NCBI GenBank assembly: GCA_014905825.1
Contig: JACGCN010000011.1
Span: 620,001 to 684,000 of the forward strand
DNA length: 64,000 bases
Source: Lyophyllum atratum
Lineage: Eukaryota > Basidiomycota > Agaricomycetes > Agaricales > Lyophyllaceae
Direction: 5' to 3'
The notes under the pieces are model-generated. The model did no database searches. It saw nothing but the letters and a program-made list of their open reading frames with translations, and had not been told where the DNA came from. Below are positions 8,619 to 19,956 of this stretch, piece by piece. Positions within the stretch are counted from its first letter, which is position 1; each line of letters opens with the position of its first letter. A program made the translations under genes and the position numbers.

Positions 8619-11600
8619 CTACCGACCATACCCCTGCCCCTGCCCATACTGATGCGGAGGAGGCGGCGGCGGTGTCGCCCCATACTGCTGATACGCCCCC
8701 TGCTGCGGATGTTGCGGATGCTGTACAGGATACCCACTCCCCGCTAGCATATCCAGGTACCGTTGCTGCGCAGGGTCCAGCTGCGGAGGCGACTGAGAGG
8801 GAGGGGGCACGTAGTATCCGCCGTGTGACTGCTGCTGGTGCGGTGGTGGAGGTGGGGGTGGTTGTTGCTGGGCGTACTGCGATGGCGGCGGCGGCGGGGC
8901 AGCGGGGTTGAACAGCCCTAAACTCGCATACGGATCGTTCTGCGGGGGCGGGGGCGGCGAGAACGAAGACTGAGCCGGACGCGGGGGAGGGGGCGGGAGG
9001 AAAGTCGAGGATACGGAGTTCCGGTACTGCTGCTGTGAGGAGGGAGGCGGGGGCGGCGGGGTCTGGTACTGCGCATGCCCTTGGGGTGTCTGGTAAGGCT
9101 GCTGCTGTGGGGGCGCAGAGCCATACCCCGACTGTCCATACGGAGTGCTCGAGGGGGCCCCGTTCTGTGCGGGGGGCCCACGATACTGCTGCTGTTGCTG
9201 AGGCGGGGAAGGCACAGCTGTATACGAGTGTTGCCGCTGCGAAGGGGGAGGGGGCGGGGGACTCTGCCACCGGTGCTGCTGCTGCTGCGGGGACGCGCCA
9301 TGCATACCCATCGCCGCGAAGCTCTGCTCGAGTGGTTTCGCCGCAAGCGGCGGGGGCGGAGCCTCCGACAACCGCTTCTCCGCCTCCAATTTCGACTGTA
9401 GCCCCTCGCGCTCCACCTTCCGTGCCGACACGAAGGCGCGCGTGTCCGTCCGGAGCTTGGAGGTGAGATCGGTGAGCTCGGTGTAGAACTGGAGGCCCTT
9501 CCTATACGCGTCGCGTGTAAGTAGAAGGTCCAAAACGAAAGGGAAAAAGGAAAAAGGAAAAAGGAGGAGGGGAAAGGGAAACGCACGCAATCCCATCGCG
9601 AACCTCCATATACCCGTCCCTCGCACCCTTGAACCTCCTCACAGTATCCTTCTTCCTCCTCTCCCTCTCCTCCCACTTCCGCGCCCCCGCCCCGCGCCCG
9701 GCGTGCTCCTTGAGCCCCTTCCATAGGGTGGTGAGCTCGTGCAGGGCGGCTTGTTGGGCGAGGACGGAGGAGGAGAGGCGTTGCTGGTATGGCCGGAACT
9801 TTTCGAGCTCGGCGGCGAAGAGGGTGGGTTCTACGCCTGTGTTGCGCCGGTTTAGGAGGAGGAGGTGGGAGACGTCGTCGGATTGGATCTGGCGGTGACG
9901 GGACGAGAGTCAGTACATGTTTTCCTGGGGGAGAGGGAGGGAGGGAGGGAGGGAGGGAGAAGACGCACCTTGTCTTTAAGATCCTTAAGCACCTCGTTCC
10001 TTTCCCTCGAAATCTTATTGAGCCTCCCGAGCCTTTCCTCAATCTCCGCAACGAACCCCCCAATCTTCGCCCTCTCATTCGCATCGTCCGCCTCGCTCCC
10101 CACATCCAGATCCAACAGGTGCTCCCCGCCGCTCCCCGCTTGCTCCCGGAACAGCTGCTCCACCTCCGGCCTCAGCAACAATTGGATATCAGGCCTCACT
10201 TGGCCCCACAACGCCATCACCTGCCCGTCCGAAGTGGCCGCCGCGTCGAGAGCGGTCAGATGCGATTTCAGATCCTGCCGCAGCGGTTTCGAGTGGCTCG
10301 CGCTAGGCTCCTGCGTCCATTTATGATCCCACCTCACCCGCATCTCCTCACACTCCCTCGACTCAATCTCGAGCTCCCGCCCGATCCCCTCCAGCTCCCC
10401 ACGCACAGCCCCTTTCAGCCTTCCCAGCTCCTTCAGCATCCCCTCCACCCCCTCCCTCTGCTCCACCACCCCAATATCCTCCTTCCACCTCCTTACCTCT
10501 ATGGGCACCTCGTCCCCTTCCCCCACGGACCCCTCCGCCATCGCCCTGTACCGTACGATTCCTTCCTTGACGCTCAAGGCATCTAGAGCGCTACGGACCT
10601 CCCCCTCCGCGCCCTCGGCCTTCTCCACCTCCCCCCGCACCAGCTTCGCCTTCTCCTCGGAATACACACTCGCGCTCTCATGCACGCTCAGCGGCACCAG
10701 CCTCGCAAACACATCCGGCCCAATGGTCTTCTGCACCTCCGGCGCGCCGTACACCTCCTGTATCGGTATGGGCAGCGCCACCTGTGTACCCTCCACCTTC
10801 GGGAGCGCCTCAGGGCTCGGAAGGAGCGCGTTGTAGATGAGGTCGTTCTCCCTCGTGGCCTCGGCCTTGCGCTCAGAGCAGAGGGTGGCGTGGGTTTTGA
10901 CGAGGGCGAGGAGGGAGGGGCCGGCGTCGGCGGGGAGGGTGGGGGAGATGGAGGGGAGGAGGGAGGAGGTGAAGGTGAGGGCGGTGCGGAGGGCGTCTTT
11001 GGCGAGGGTGTCGGAGAGGGTGAGGCGGGTGAGGGCGTCGCCGTGTTTGGAGGCGGCGGTGTCGGCGAGGGCGCGGTGGTATTGGGAGAGGGAGGAGAAG
11101 TATTTGGATTTGATCTGGTGGTGGTTGGGTAGTTAGATTAGAGAGAGGTGTGTGGGAGGGGGGGAGGGACGTACTTGGATGAGGGTGACCCAGTTCCGGT
11201 CAAAGATGCCTTTCCCCATGAACTCCTTGACCTCCTCGCTGAGCGTGGTATACATCGTCGCGGCCTGCGCGCCGATCTTCGCCACGAGCGCCGGTGCCTT
11301 CTTCTCATCCACGCACTTCTCGAAAAAGACCTCCGTCGCCTGCGCGAGGATGACGTTAGCGAGGAACTTCACAACGTCGCGGGAGAGGTCGGTGGAGGGC
11401 GCATGGAGGAAGTTCTCGTTGATATACGTGAGCATGCCCGCGCACGTGCGGAAGTAGTAGAACGCGCGCTTGGTGCCCTCGGGGTCGGCGCGGCTCTGGG
11501 ACGCGGCGATGGCGGAGTGGGTGACGGCGATCTGGAAGAGGATGGAGGCCTTCTCGTAGGCGATGGAGGTCTGGGTGATGAGCTTGTTGGTGAAGGCGTC

Positions 11601-11920
11601 GTGCCAGGGGAAGGTGACTTTGATTTCGGAGAAGCGCAGTTCGAGGAGCTCGAGCTGGCCGAAGTATTTGTATAGGAGATCGCGGGCTGTGGGTGGTGTC
11701 GATAGAGAACTAAGAAAGAGGGGTTGGGAGACGTACCTGTGAGATCGCTGCCGGCGCCTCGGACGGCGTCCTGGCGACATCGTTGGAGAGCAGCACATTC
11801 CGCAGCGTAGTTGTCTGGGTTCTCGCCGTAAGACTGGGCGATGAGGGTGCGAATAGGCGTCGTCCAGTCGACCTCGTCGGTGACCTTCTTTGGAATAGAG
11901 ATCATGGGCGATTGCGCCAT
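8619..11920 (-). CDS. BRO1: Vacuolar protein-sorting protein BRO1 (ALIX family)
   Basis: An ESCRT-associated endosomal scaffold that binds Snf7 and recruits the Doa4 deubiquitinase in yeast. There are five exons: 11920-11737, 11686-11175, 11114-9969, 9888-9587 and 9501-8619. The start MAQSPMISIPKKV is the usual fungal BRO1 N terminus. The BRO1 domain follows, with ARDLLYKYFGQLELLELRF, YINENFLHAPSTDLSRDVV and FDRNWVTL. A coiled-coil ALIX V-type domain ends near GIAKGLQFYTEL. The last ~250 residues are an extremely Pro/Gln/Ser/Tyr-rich tail with many PPPPP runs. The N terminus argues against the paralogue RIM20/PalA. Intron 3 contains a (GGGA)n-type simple repeat near 9927-9958. Confidence 0.93.
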
Positions 11921-12023
11921 ATTTGAGATAGTAGTACAAGTACAAGAGAGGACATGTCGTGAGATGATGCTGTGACACAATCCAGCCAGCCACGGTAACT
12001 TCCGGCTATTCTTCCTCAACACC
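11921..12023. promoter_or_regulatory. Shared divergent promoter BRO1 / MIC10
   Basis: Only 103 bp separate the two divergent start codons, so both 5' UTRs and core promoters must lie here or overlap the coding ends. No TATA-like box stands out. Confidence 0.6.
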
Positions 12024-12516
12024 ATGTCCAACACAAAACCAGCGTCCAGCGAGGACATCGTCGGTCAAAAGGTGCGTTCAACCCATTCTACCATCCCGCC
12101 ATATCTCACCGCGTCTGCAGTACGACCGCTGCCGTACGTGTTCACCCTCAGAGTCTCACTGTACCCATCTCTGACCGTCCTCCCCCAGTCGCGGATTTTC
12201 TGGTCAAGGCGTACGTCCCACAACTCTGAAACACCATACCAGTACTAACATCGAACACAGCGGTGTCGGCTTTAGTGCAGGAGTCGTCGCCTCCGTCATC
12301 CTCTTCCGCCGTGCGTCCCCACTCCGTTTCTTAACACAACTTCATTGAATCATTCATGTCTACAACACAGGACGTACATGGCCCATCGCCCTCTCCACGG
12401 GCTTCGGCGCCGGCGCAGCCTACGCGGACTGCGACCGCTCCTTCAACCCTGCCAGGATACCGGGCACACGTGTCATCTCACCGACTGAGGCCGCCCTCAC
12501 CACGTCGCCTAAATAA
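12024..12516 (+). CDS. MIC10: MICOS complex subunit MIC10
   Basis: A small inner-mitochondrial-membrane protein that bends cristae junction membranes by oligomerisation. Five exons (12024-12071, 12121-12133, 12189-12210, 12261-12310, 12371-12516) give 92 residues in frame. The visible family features are YDRCLADFLVKAGVGF, two hydrophobic hairpin segments with glycine-rich motifs (GVGFSAG and GFGAGAAYADCD), and RRTWPIAL between them. The tail ends at TSPK. Two exons are only 13 and 22 nt long, so automated annotation could miss the gene. It diverges from BRO1. Confidence 0.93.
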
Positions 12517-12788
12517 AAATGGCACTGAATACATGCGCTATATATACGGAGGGTGCGAATTGTCGTGGGGAGATCGGGTCGCCTTCTGAGAGTGGGAGTA
12601 GGAATGGGAGGATGAGCTTTTTGTGCCTAGAACCAGATAATTATTTAGAACGTGCACCTCGTCCATCCATCCATCCAACGTCTCCTAGTTCAGTTTCCTA
12701 GAGTCCTGAGCACCAGGTTCAGTGACCACGACGCTATTCGGAAGTTTCCGCTGGGGCTCTTCCAGGACAAGCCGCTTGTACAACACGA

Positions 12789-13358
12789 CTACCTCGCCTT
12801 GTCAGCAACGGCTACATTGATCATGAGGCAGGAGCTTACAAGCCGTTGCCACCATGATGGGAAGAGAGATGAGGAGAGTGCGTGTCCGACGCGCTTCGAC
12901 AGAGAGTGGGGGCTTCGATGCCATGGGTGTTCGAATTCAACTTCAAGTGATCGACGGCGCGTGTTTGTCGTGTGTAGTCGATGGGACGTAGCTAGACTCC
13001 GAGCGGCAGGGCTTTCGTCGTTGAAGTCACAGGTGATGGGTGGTGGTACACCGCGCTTAATGAGCTGTTCCAGGAACTGGTGGGCAAGCTGGAGGACGGG
13101 GCGGTGTTTATAGAACATTAGAGTGCGTGTTGGAGATTCGCCGAAAGACTTGAGGACCAATTTCGCTTCGGATTCGTCCGCGATTGGAGGCATGTATGTG
13201 GGATAAGGGGATGGGGGGATGTAGCCGTAGTAGATACGCAAGATTTCCAGAAACTCCTGCTGTAAGCTGTCACACATTGACGCAAAGGAGACGTTATTGT
13301 CGGAGTCTTTCGCATCGTCGAAGAGTGGAAAAGATTCGCTGTGGGTTTGGACTTCCAT
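12789..13358 (-). CDS. Hypothetical protein
   Basis: An open frame of 189 codons beginning MEVQTHSESFPLFDD. The first ~120 residues look coding (acidic start, then LRIYYGYIPPSPYPTYMPP and TLMFYKHRPVLQLAHQFLEQ). The C-terminal part runs into an 87-bp repeat (12853-12938) shared with 13583-13669, so the true end may be earlier through an unrecognised intron. No family recognised. Confidence 0.4.
   Translation of the reverse strand: MEVQTHSESFPLFDDAKDSDNNVSFASMCDSLQQEFLEILRIYYGYIPPSPYPTYMPPIADESEAKLVLKSFGESPTRTLMFYKHRPVLQLAHQFLEQLIKRGVPPPITCDFNDESPAARSLATSHRLHTTNTRRRSLEVEFEHPWHRSPHSLSKRVGHALSSSLFPSWWQRLVSSCLMINVAVADKAR
12853..12938. repeat. ~87-bp duplicated segment, copy A
   Basis: Begins CATGATGGGAAGAGAGATGA and ends TTCGAATTC. 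It matches 13583-13669 with scattered substitutions and one indel. It lies inside the C-terminal part of the hypothetical ORF. Confidence 0.75.
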
Positions 13359-13582
13359 AGGGTTTTCTGAACAATTTATTCAGAAGCTAGGTGCCATGCA
13401 GTTACGGTACCCACGATGATGCTGGGACCGTGCTGATAGCGCGGAACTAGTTGGCCGGAGGAGACGTACCGGGAGTTCGCTGGTGGGGAAGACCAAGTGG
13501 TGGTGGTAGTAGTAGTATATTATCGGCATGGTCCATTTCCTGAAGGCCGGGATCCTGGGAGTTTTCCGACCGTTCCCACATG

Positions 13583-13669
13583 CATGATGGGAAGAGAGAT
13601 GAGGAGAGTGCGTGTACCGACGCGCCTCAACCGAGTGTTTGGGCTTCGCTGCCATGATCGTTCGAATTC
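13583..13669. repeat. ~87-bp duplicated segment, copy B
   Basis: Direct-orientation copy of 12853-12938, about 730 bp away. Both copies share the 31-nt stretch containing GAAGAGAGATGAGGAGAG. Confidence 0.75.
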
Positions 13670-13741
13670 TGGGTGCTGGGTGGCACCCTGACTTCTTGTA
13701 ATAGCAATCAACAACCAGGTAGCGATCAAATCATGGTACCC

Positions 13742-13976
13742 CCTCCCCTCCACATTCGACAAATGCGGTGAGAACTACGGGCGGTGGACGAGCCACTCTG
13801 AGGAAGGCTTCCAGAGGCGTACGAACGAGATTCATGATGGTGGTGAAGGGGGGCGCGGCCCGCTGAATGCTAGTAAGTGGCGCGATCTTATGAGGGGCAT
13901 GAGGGATGTGAGATATGTGAATGAGAGCTTGGAGAGGTGGTGTGGGGAGTTCCTTGAGAGATATATGGGCTCGTGA
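13742..13976 (+). CDS. Possible last exon of an unrecognised gene
   Basis: After a plausible acceptor near 13722 (AACCAG), a frame containing GENYGRWTSHSEEGF and LERWCGEFLERYMGS runs to TGA at 13974-13976. The composition looks coding and amphipathic, but I could not assemble upstream exons or a family. Confidence 0.25.
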
Positions 13977-14133
13977 GGGACTGAATTGGATGGATTTATG
14001 TTGCTTGCGTGAAGAAATGTACCCAATACACGTGCTTTTCTGGTCAGGAATATACCGCTTGCATTCCTTGTGTCTTCAAACCCGACGATGCTAGCAAAAT
14101 GATCTGGGCGAAGTGTGTTTTGGACAAGGATCA

Positions 14134-15871
14134 TCAGAGAAGATCCCAGTCAGACATAGACGGCGATATTCCCTGACTCCGCTCCCATTCTTCTTGCCAC
14201 ACGTTGATGCGCTGCAAAAGTTCAGCCCACTGTTCCTCCGTCTCGACGCCATGCAACCATTCACGTTGCGTCCCAAGACTTTGTACACGTTGCCATCCAA
14301 GCCTGAGACGGGCGTTGTACGTGAAGGCATCTACCCTCCATCCCTCTACATAGTTCTTGCCGTCGTCCGGTATGGCTCCCTGTGCAGCGGACGAGTCAGC
14401 CAAATCATGTACTTAAAGCACGACTGAGGCACGCGCTTACCCTTTCCTTCAAGAATCCCACCAGCTCATTCTGGTAGTCGCGTGCTAGGTCGATCGATAA
14501 TGTATGACCCAACGTGTATGGATCATATCCGGCTTTTCGGAGGCTATCCTCGCGCTCAGCTAGTTCTTTCAGGAGCCTATCCCGAGGTGGAAGGAGAGTG
14601 CTGTTCAGGATGGCATGGGCGGCGAATAAGCTCTGAGCGATCGGGGCGGAGCAGCTGCCAATGGCGCCTCTTGGGAGTCCGATGAAAGCCAGCGCGTTCA
14701 CTGGATAGGAAGGAGACAAGGAAAATATATGCCGGTGCAATGGGAATATGTAATCTGTGTTGGTGACCAGTCGCTCTGAGTATGACTCGTTGGACATCGC
14801 CCGACGATCTGTGACAAGGACATTGCCGTTTTCAAGGAAAGGCTTCTGAATCTCGTAGCCGGTAGCGAGGAGGACTGCATCTACGTCCAAGGTGGTCCCG
14901 TCCGTGAAGACTACGCCTTCGCTGGTGAAATAAGATATCTCTGGCTTCGGATGAGCACCTTTGGGAAGAGGGCGGATCGTAGAGTACGGCTCATGCCTCA
15001 AGGATATGAAAGTCTAAGCATCAAGTAAGTCGCTTGAATAAAGGATGTCCAAGAAACCGACCTCTGTTGCATACGGCACAATCTGCGACGCAATATCTCT
15101 ACCGCTTGATCCCGCGCCAACGATTAACACGCGTCGTCTGGCATATCTTTCTGGCCCCCGGTACCAGATGCTGTGGAGAACTTCTCTTTTCGGACCATGA
15201 ACCGGGCTATTCGCAAGCCAGTGGTCCTGCCCCTGCCAGACGGGGGTCCGAGGTATATGATTATTTCCCGTCGCCACGACAAGATGATCGAAGGTGCCAT
15301 TTAGCGGGAGTCCATTTGCGTCGCGGTATATGACGTCCCAGTGGCCCATAGTTGCATTCCCTGCCCACGAGGTCTTCAGGACCGTGTGGTTGAAGCGGAT
15401 TTGTTGCGTCAGGTTGTAATGCGAGGCATATCGTGCAAGGTAAGCCTCCACATGCTCGTGGGATGGAAACAACGGAGTGCCTCTCGAAAACGGGAAGTCG
15501 GGACATGACATGACTGGCACGGGGGTGTTGGTGTGAAGTAAAGGATACAACGGGGTTTCGGGATTTTTTGGCGGAAGTGGGGGGTCGGGGTCAGGTAGCC
15601 TGGTCAAATTCGTCAGTGGACCTCCTACGTTCGACCGAAATCAATCTTACCAGATACCTCCTACAGCGTGTCTTTCCTCGAATACAACGATGTCCAAGGT
15701 CGATGTAGTGGCTTCAGATAAATCGAGGAGAGTCTCGAACATGGCTAGTCCTGCGCTGCCTGCACCAATGATGGCGATCCTTTTTACATCGTGTGGCTCC
15801 GTCGGAAGAAGACTTGGCGATGAAAGCTGCGAGCCGAGGAGAGAGAAGACTACCTGGCGAACATTGACCAT
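14134..15871 (-). CDS. Flavin-containing monooxygenase
   Basis: An FAD- and NADPH-dependent oxygenase of the class B FMO type. Exon 1 starts MVNVRQVVFSLLGSQ and carries the FAD-binding motif IAIIGAGSAGLAMFETLL, ending in AVGGIW. A second exon, about 15607-15014, contains DHLVVATGNNHIPRTP, HSIWYRGPERY (the FMO fingerprint region) and the NADPH-binding motif VLIVGAGSSGRDIA. A third, about 15001-14405, contains DAVLLATGYEIQKPF and AFIGLPRG. The last exon ends at ...MSDWDLL. The N terminus before the FAD motif is mildly hydrophobic. Substrate unknown. No frameshift seen. Confidence 0.88.
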
Positions 15872-16519
15872 GGTTTGACCAGACCTCCAATGCGGGCAGG
15901 TGAAAGGTTCGGATGGTTCATTAGCCAGTCATCATTTAGAATGGGGTCTAGATCCCGAACAGCGTCCCGAATAGTGGGCCAAGGTGGAAAGTTTACCTGA
16001 TCCAGTCACACTCTGGCCATGCTGGGTAGCGTAGTATCATCACCGTGCAGCTTTCGCTGCTAGTTCATGTACCATATATACGCCGAAAACGCAGGAACAT
16101 GCTCGCCGAACTGCGTGAACCTCCTGGTCTGCTGTGACTGGTGTCTGAGATGGACCCTGAGTGTCGATTGTCACCACTTTTAGGCACGTAATACGAACAA
16201 TTACGCATTTGAGCTTTCTTTGACGAAGGGTCCAGCAGTCTTGACCAATCTTTACGATTTAGGATATTGAGGACAGGATTCCTACTAGTGAGCTTTGAAA
16301 GTCAGAACTCGTGGTTTCTGGCATAGGCCTGAAGAGACGACGCAGCGGGTCGAGGGCGAGCCATCCCACAACTTGAACAGGACAAACATAAGGAGGAACA
16401 TCGTTTGTCAGTGCAGAACACGGCGATTGAACCTCCCCGATGAACGCTGGTGCGCACTGCGCATAGCTGACTGATATTGCGTACTGGCACCGCAAGAGGC
16501 AAGGCAACCCGACCCAAAT
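15872..16519. other. Intergenic, no gene seen
   Basis: Between the FMO start and the MIC12 stop. No convincing exon or RNA gene on either strand. Confidence 0.5.
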
Positions 16520-17027
16520 CTATGTCGATTTTTGGCTCTCCGGGCGGTTATCTTGATCATTCCGTCCGTACAACACCCTCCTTCCCCATTCCTGCGCCCG
16601 CTGGTCCCAGCTCGCAAACCCAGCAAACAGATATTCGATCTCCTGGTTCCATTTGGCCTTCATTAGTGAGGTGAAGGGCCGGTGCGTGATGCGCGTTGCA
16701 GCTGACGGTGCCGCTTGGGCGAACGTCGGATCTTCGATTAGGCGGGCACTTAGGGTGTGTAGGCTATGAGGGAAGTGTATTAATTTTCTGAAATGCGAGA
16801 GACACGTGTAGAGACTTACTCTCTGCGGTGTTGCTCCGTTCTGGGTTGACTTTCAGTCGCTATAATGTACGTACCATGACATGATGGCTGACCTTGTGTG
16901 TATCAAGTTGGAGAAACCATAGTAAACCTATTGCGCGTATCAGTCTCAATTCCAAGTGAGTCTTATAGAGAATACCTACCCCGCCAGCTACCAGCGCACC
17001 AGACGCTGGTCCGATGAGAAATGACAT
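16520..17027 (-). CDS. MIC12: MICOS complex subunit MIC12 (AIM5-like)
   Basis: A small mitochondrial inner-membrane protein of the cristae-organising complex. Four exons (17027-16980, 16927-16893, 16840-16820, 16763-16520) total 348 nt and join in frame to 115 residues plus stop. The N-terminal membrane segment is MSFLIGPASGALVAGG followed by VYYGFSNLIHTR. A short basic stretch TEQHRRDLHTLSARL follows, then the conserved tail with RPFTSLMKAKWNQEIE and WGRRVLYG. This pattern is what I know of basidiomycete MIC12 homologues. The exons are so short that an ORF scan cannot find it. The gene shares its strand with the upstream FMO but is separated by 650 bp. Confidence 0.85.
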
Positions 17028-17536
17028 GGCTGTTGAGACTAAACCCGAATCAATGACGAACGTGGGAAGTTAGAGAGCATCGGGAAACGAGGCATGTTTG
17101 TACCAGCTTCCGACCACGACTCCCACCTCCAGGGACTTTCCTTAGAGATCCTACACAAGAGGCAGATCAGCTTCTCAATAAAATGCCACTATTTCACCCG
17201 CATTGTAGAGGACCGGGCCAGTTCTATTTCTGACCATTCGAAAACGGCATAGTGTGAGCAGCTGACAGCTGACCTCCTTTCTGTTTCTCCGAAACCGGGC
17301 ACCGATGGGTTCTCTAGTCTGCTGATTCCGTGTTCCACACATTATGTCAATTTATTCTTGCGGATACCTTCGGAAGGCATGGCTCGTTGCTCACCTGCGT
17401 CAACGGCCTCACCCATCGGGACCAGTCGATTGGCATATGAATAGCTGTGACTTCTATCAACCTCTATCGAGCCTGCCTCATAACGCTTCCAACGAGGAAC
17501 AAACCTACGCTAACTTGCGTCATTGTTTCTAGCTCC
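17028..17536. other. Intergenic between MIC12 and GH5
   Basis: Divergent promoter region of about 510 bp. No coding signal recognised. Confidence 0.5.
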
Positions 17537-19310
17537 ATGATCCTTCTCAAGACGTTTCTACTCCTCGCCACAGTTCTTGCTCTGTACCCATGCTTCGTCG
17601 CAGCCAATGACTTTGCAGGGGCGAACGCGTATTTTCTGCACACGCTCTCGGTACTCATTTATCTTCCAAGCTCTTTGCTGTGATGCTCATATGATGATTA
17701 GGCAGCAGATCGCGCCTCGGTGCTCGATGCAATGCAAGGCGCCAACATGAAATGTAAGCAGATCGGTCGGTTCTTCTTTCTATTGTCTGAGGGAATCTGT
17801 TTAGTGTTGCGCGTTTTCATCACCCGCGTTGCAGCTGGTGCGAAAGGCTCCAGTGCAAAAGCCGTCAATGACTTGGAGACCGTTGCTGGTAAGTCCTCCG
17901 TTATCTAGTCACGGACCATTCGTTGACCTAGTGCATTCCACAATAGTTGGCTCCTACGACGATACAATTCTCAGGCAGATAGACGTCCTGGCGTCTGAGG
18001 CCCATGCCAGAGGTTTTCCGACGGATGCATCTTCCTACTAGCTCATCTAATCTGACTCTGCTTCTGTAGATATCAAACTCGTCATCGCGATGCACGATCG
18101 GTATGGACGATTAAATCTCGTGATATGCCCCCGTCTCAACGATTCCCAGATACGCACTTGGATGCTGGGATACTGATGCTTATGTGGCGAAGTATGGACT
18201 CCCAGTGACGGGATGTGTGAACGGTGTTCCAGACTCGTCAAAATTCTACACCAACGCGAACGCCATCGCCGATGTAAACCTCTTGTGCTCCTCTACCCAC
18301 CGATTACTGACATTTTGATCTGAAGTTTGATAAACGATTACGGCACATCCTCAATTTCCAATCCCCAAGCTTCGGTGTCCCTTGGAACAAGCTCTCTGGC
18401 ATGTCCCATCCTGTCCTACGCTAGCCCTCTACTCATGGATACGGAAACAGATGCGATATTCTCTTTCGAGATTCAGAATGAGGGTATACAGAGTTTTCGT
18501 ACCAGAAAGCACGTTCGCTGAAGTTTCTTAAGGGATGGGTCATATGAACCAGGTTGCTCCAGACTGGTGGTACATCATAGAGATTGTTCTGCGTACAGCT
18601 TAACTCCAACTTCAGCCAGGTGTGGTCGAGCGAACGTCATCCGCTCCGTTCTTGGCACCACAGGAATCCAGATCTCAACTGGCGGTGGAACCGATCTGCC
18701 CACGTCGACACAGTCACAGTTCTTCAGGTATGATCATCACAGCCTGCTATATGAGTTACCATTTATAAACTCGTCCGACTCGTAGCTGTGCGAACATCCA
18801 GATCGTCGCCTTACACGACTACAACGTAGACCCGTCTTACGTGGCCTCTCACATTGATGCAGTCAAAGGAATCGCCCTTAGTTCGGGGAAGCGACTATTA
18901 TATGAGGAGTTCGGCGCTCTAGGAAGCAATAAACAGAGTCAAATCCAGGCAGTGACCAATACTCTGATCTCTGTGAGTTACGGTCCAGTGCTAGCATCCT
19001 TCGGATCCTATCCTGACTAATATTATAGACCGGAGTGCCATGGATGTACTGGGAGGTATGTCAAATGCTCGTCTCCGGAATTGACCATGGTTTATGACTG
19101 CGTTAATGGCTAGGTGACTAAGCCTGGCATGGGATCCTCTGACTATGAGGTACGATCTGGTGATACGTCATTTACTTTGGTCCATCTTCATTCTGGACGC
19201 CATAGGTCTGGACCGATGAGCCGTCTTGGACAACTCTACGATCTCAATCGTTGGCAACCCGGCAACATGTAGGCGAGTTCAGCTGGCCCGAGATTGACGG
19301 TGACAAATAA
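17537..19310 (+). CDS. Secreted glycoside hydrolase family 5 protein
   Basis: Likely a secreted retaining glycosidase acting on plant or fungal cell-wall polysaccharide, possibly endo-mannanase-like. A signal peptide MILLKTFLLLATVLALYPCF precedes NDFAGANAYFLHTLS. Many short exons follow. Conserved blocks in order are LRVFITRVAAGAKGSS, VGSYDDTILRQIDVL, KLVIAMHDRYALGCW, FSFEIQNEG (acid/base Glu), RANVIRSVLGTTGIQISTGG, VALHDYNVDPSYV, RLLYEEFGALG (nucleophile Glu), GVPWMYWEV and VWTDEPSWTTL. The last exon ends at 19308-19310 (DGDK stop). The acid/base motif reads NEG rather than the usual NEP. The subfamily is not certain. I see no forced frameshift, although exon borders around 18420-18600 are ambiguous. 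Confidence 0.82.
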
Positions 19311-19693
19311 GTGGATGCTCGGAGGTACAGTCACCACTATTGATAATTCATTCATTGCAATTTCCATGTCAGGCGGTGTATATTTATCTGCTTTTCGTTA
19401 TCATGGGTCCTTGGGGTTGGATGATCTCGTTCTTGGCTGACCTGAGCTCATGATAGTCACTGATTTTGGATTCTTATAACAAGCAGCTCAGCGCCAACGG
19501 ACTCGTCAGATGCGAGCAGCGGGAGCATGTGAGTTAGACCTCGTTGAACATACAAGTAGAAGGCCCGTTCAACAAATACTAGTACTGTACAAGGGATGGC
19601 CCGTGGACTTGGAGACTGATGCTGGTGAATACTAGTTACCCGTCATCCTCTCCTGGATGCAAATGTTGTACAAACCTGACCGGGGACATTGTA

Positions 19694-19751
19694 GGTCTGG
19701 ACTCATGAGGCACCTTGGAAGACTCTGCGAGAACGTGCACAGGAGGCGATT
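19694..19751 (+). pseudogene. Fossil of a GH5 3' exon
   Basis: After a CATTGTAG acceptor-like string, the reading VWTHEAPWKTLRERAQEA resembles the last exon of the neighbouring GH5 gene (VWTDEPSWTTLRSQSLA). No other GH5 blocks are recognisable between 19311 and 19956, so this is a decayed piece of a tandem copy. Confidence 0.55.
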
Positions 19752-19956
19752 AGGCATATCGGAGAATCTTCCTTGCCAGATGTCTTCGGTGCTCATCCGT
19801 CCACTGAATTCCCGTGAGACACAAAGTCGTTCCCCTGTGAAACCCTCAAAAAATATCCTCGAGGAGTGGAAGAAATGCGAAATCTGATTCTATCCATAAA
19901 ATGATTACAATACACAGCGTTTGGTCCCGCTCATCACCCCACTCTGGAACCGGAGA

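Noticed and set aside
8918..10105. A 395-codon minus-strand Arg/Pro-rich frame
   Set aside because: Alternate frame of BRO1 exons running through two introns; the BRO1 frame has clear homology.
10680..11136. Glycine-rich plus-strand frames overlapping BRO1
   Set aside because: They are the complement of the Ala/Ser/Leu-rich BRO1 V-domain exon; low-complexity shadow.
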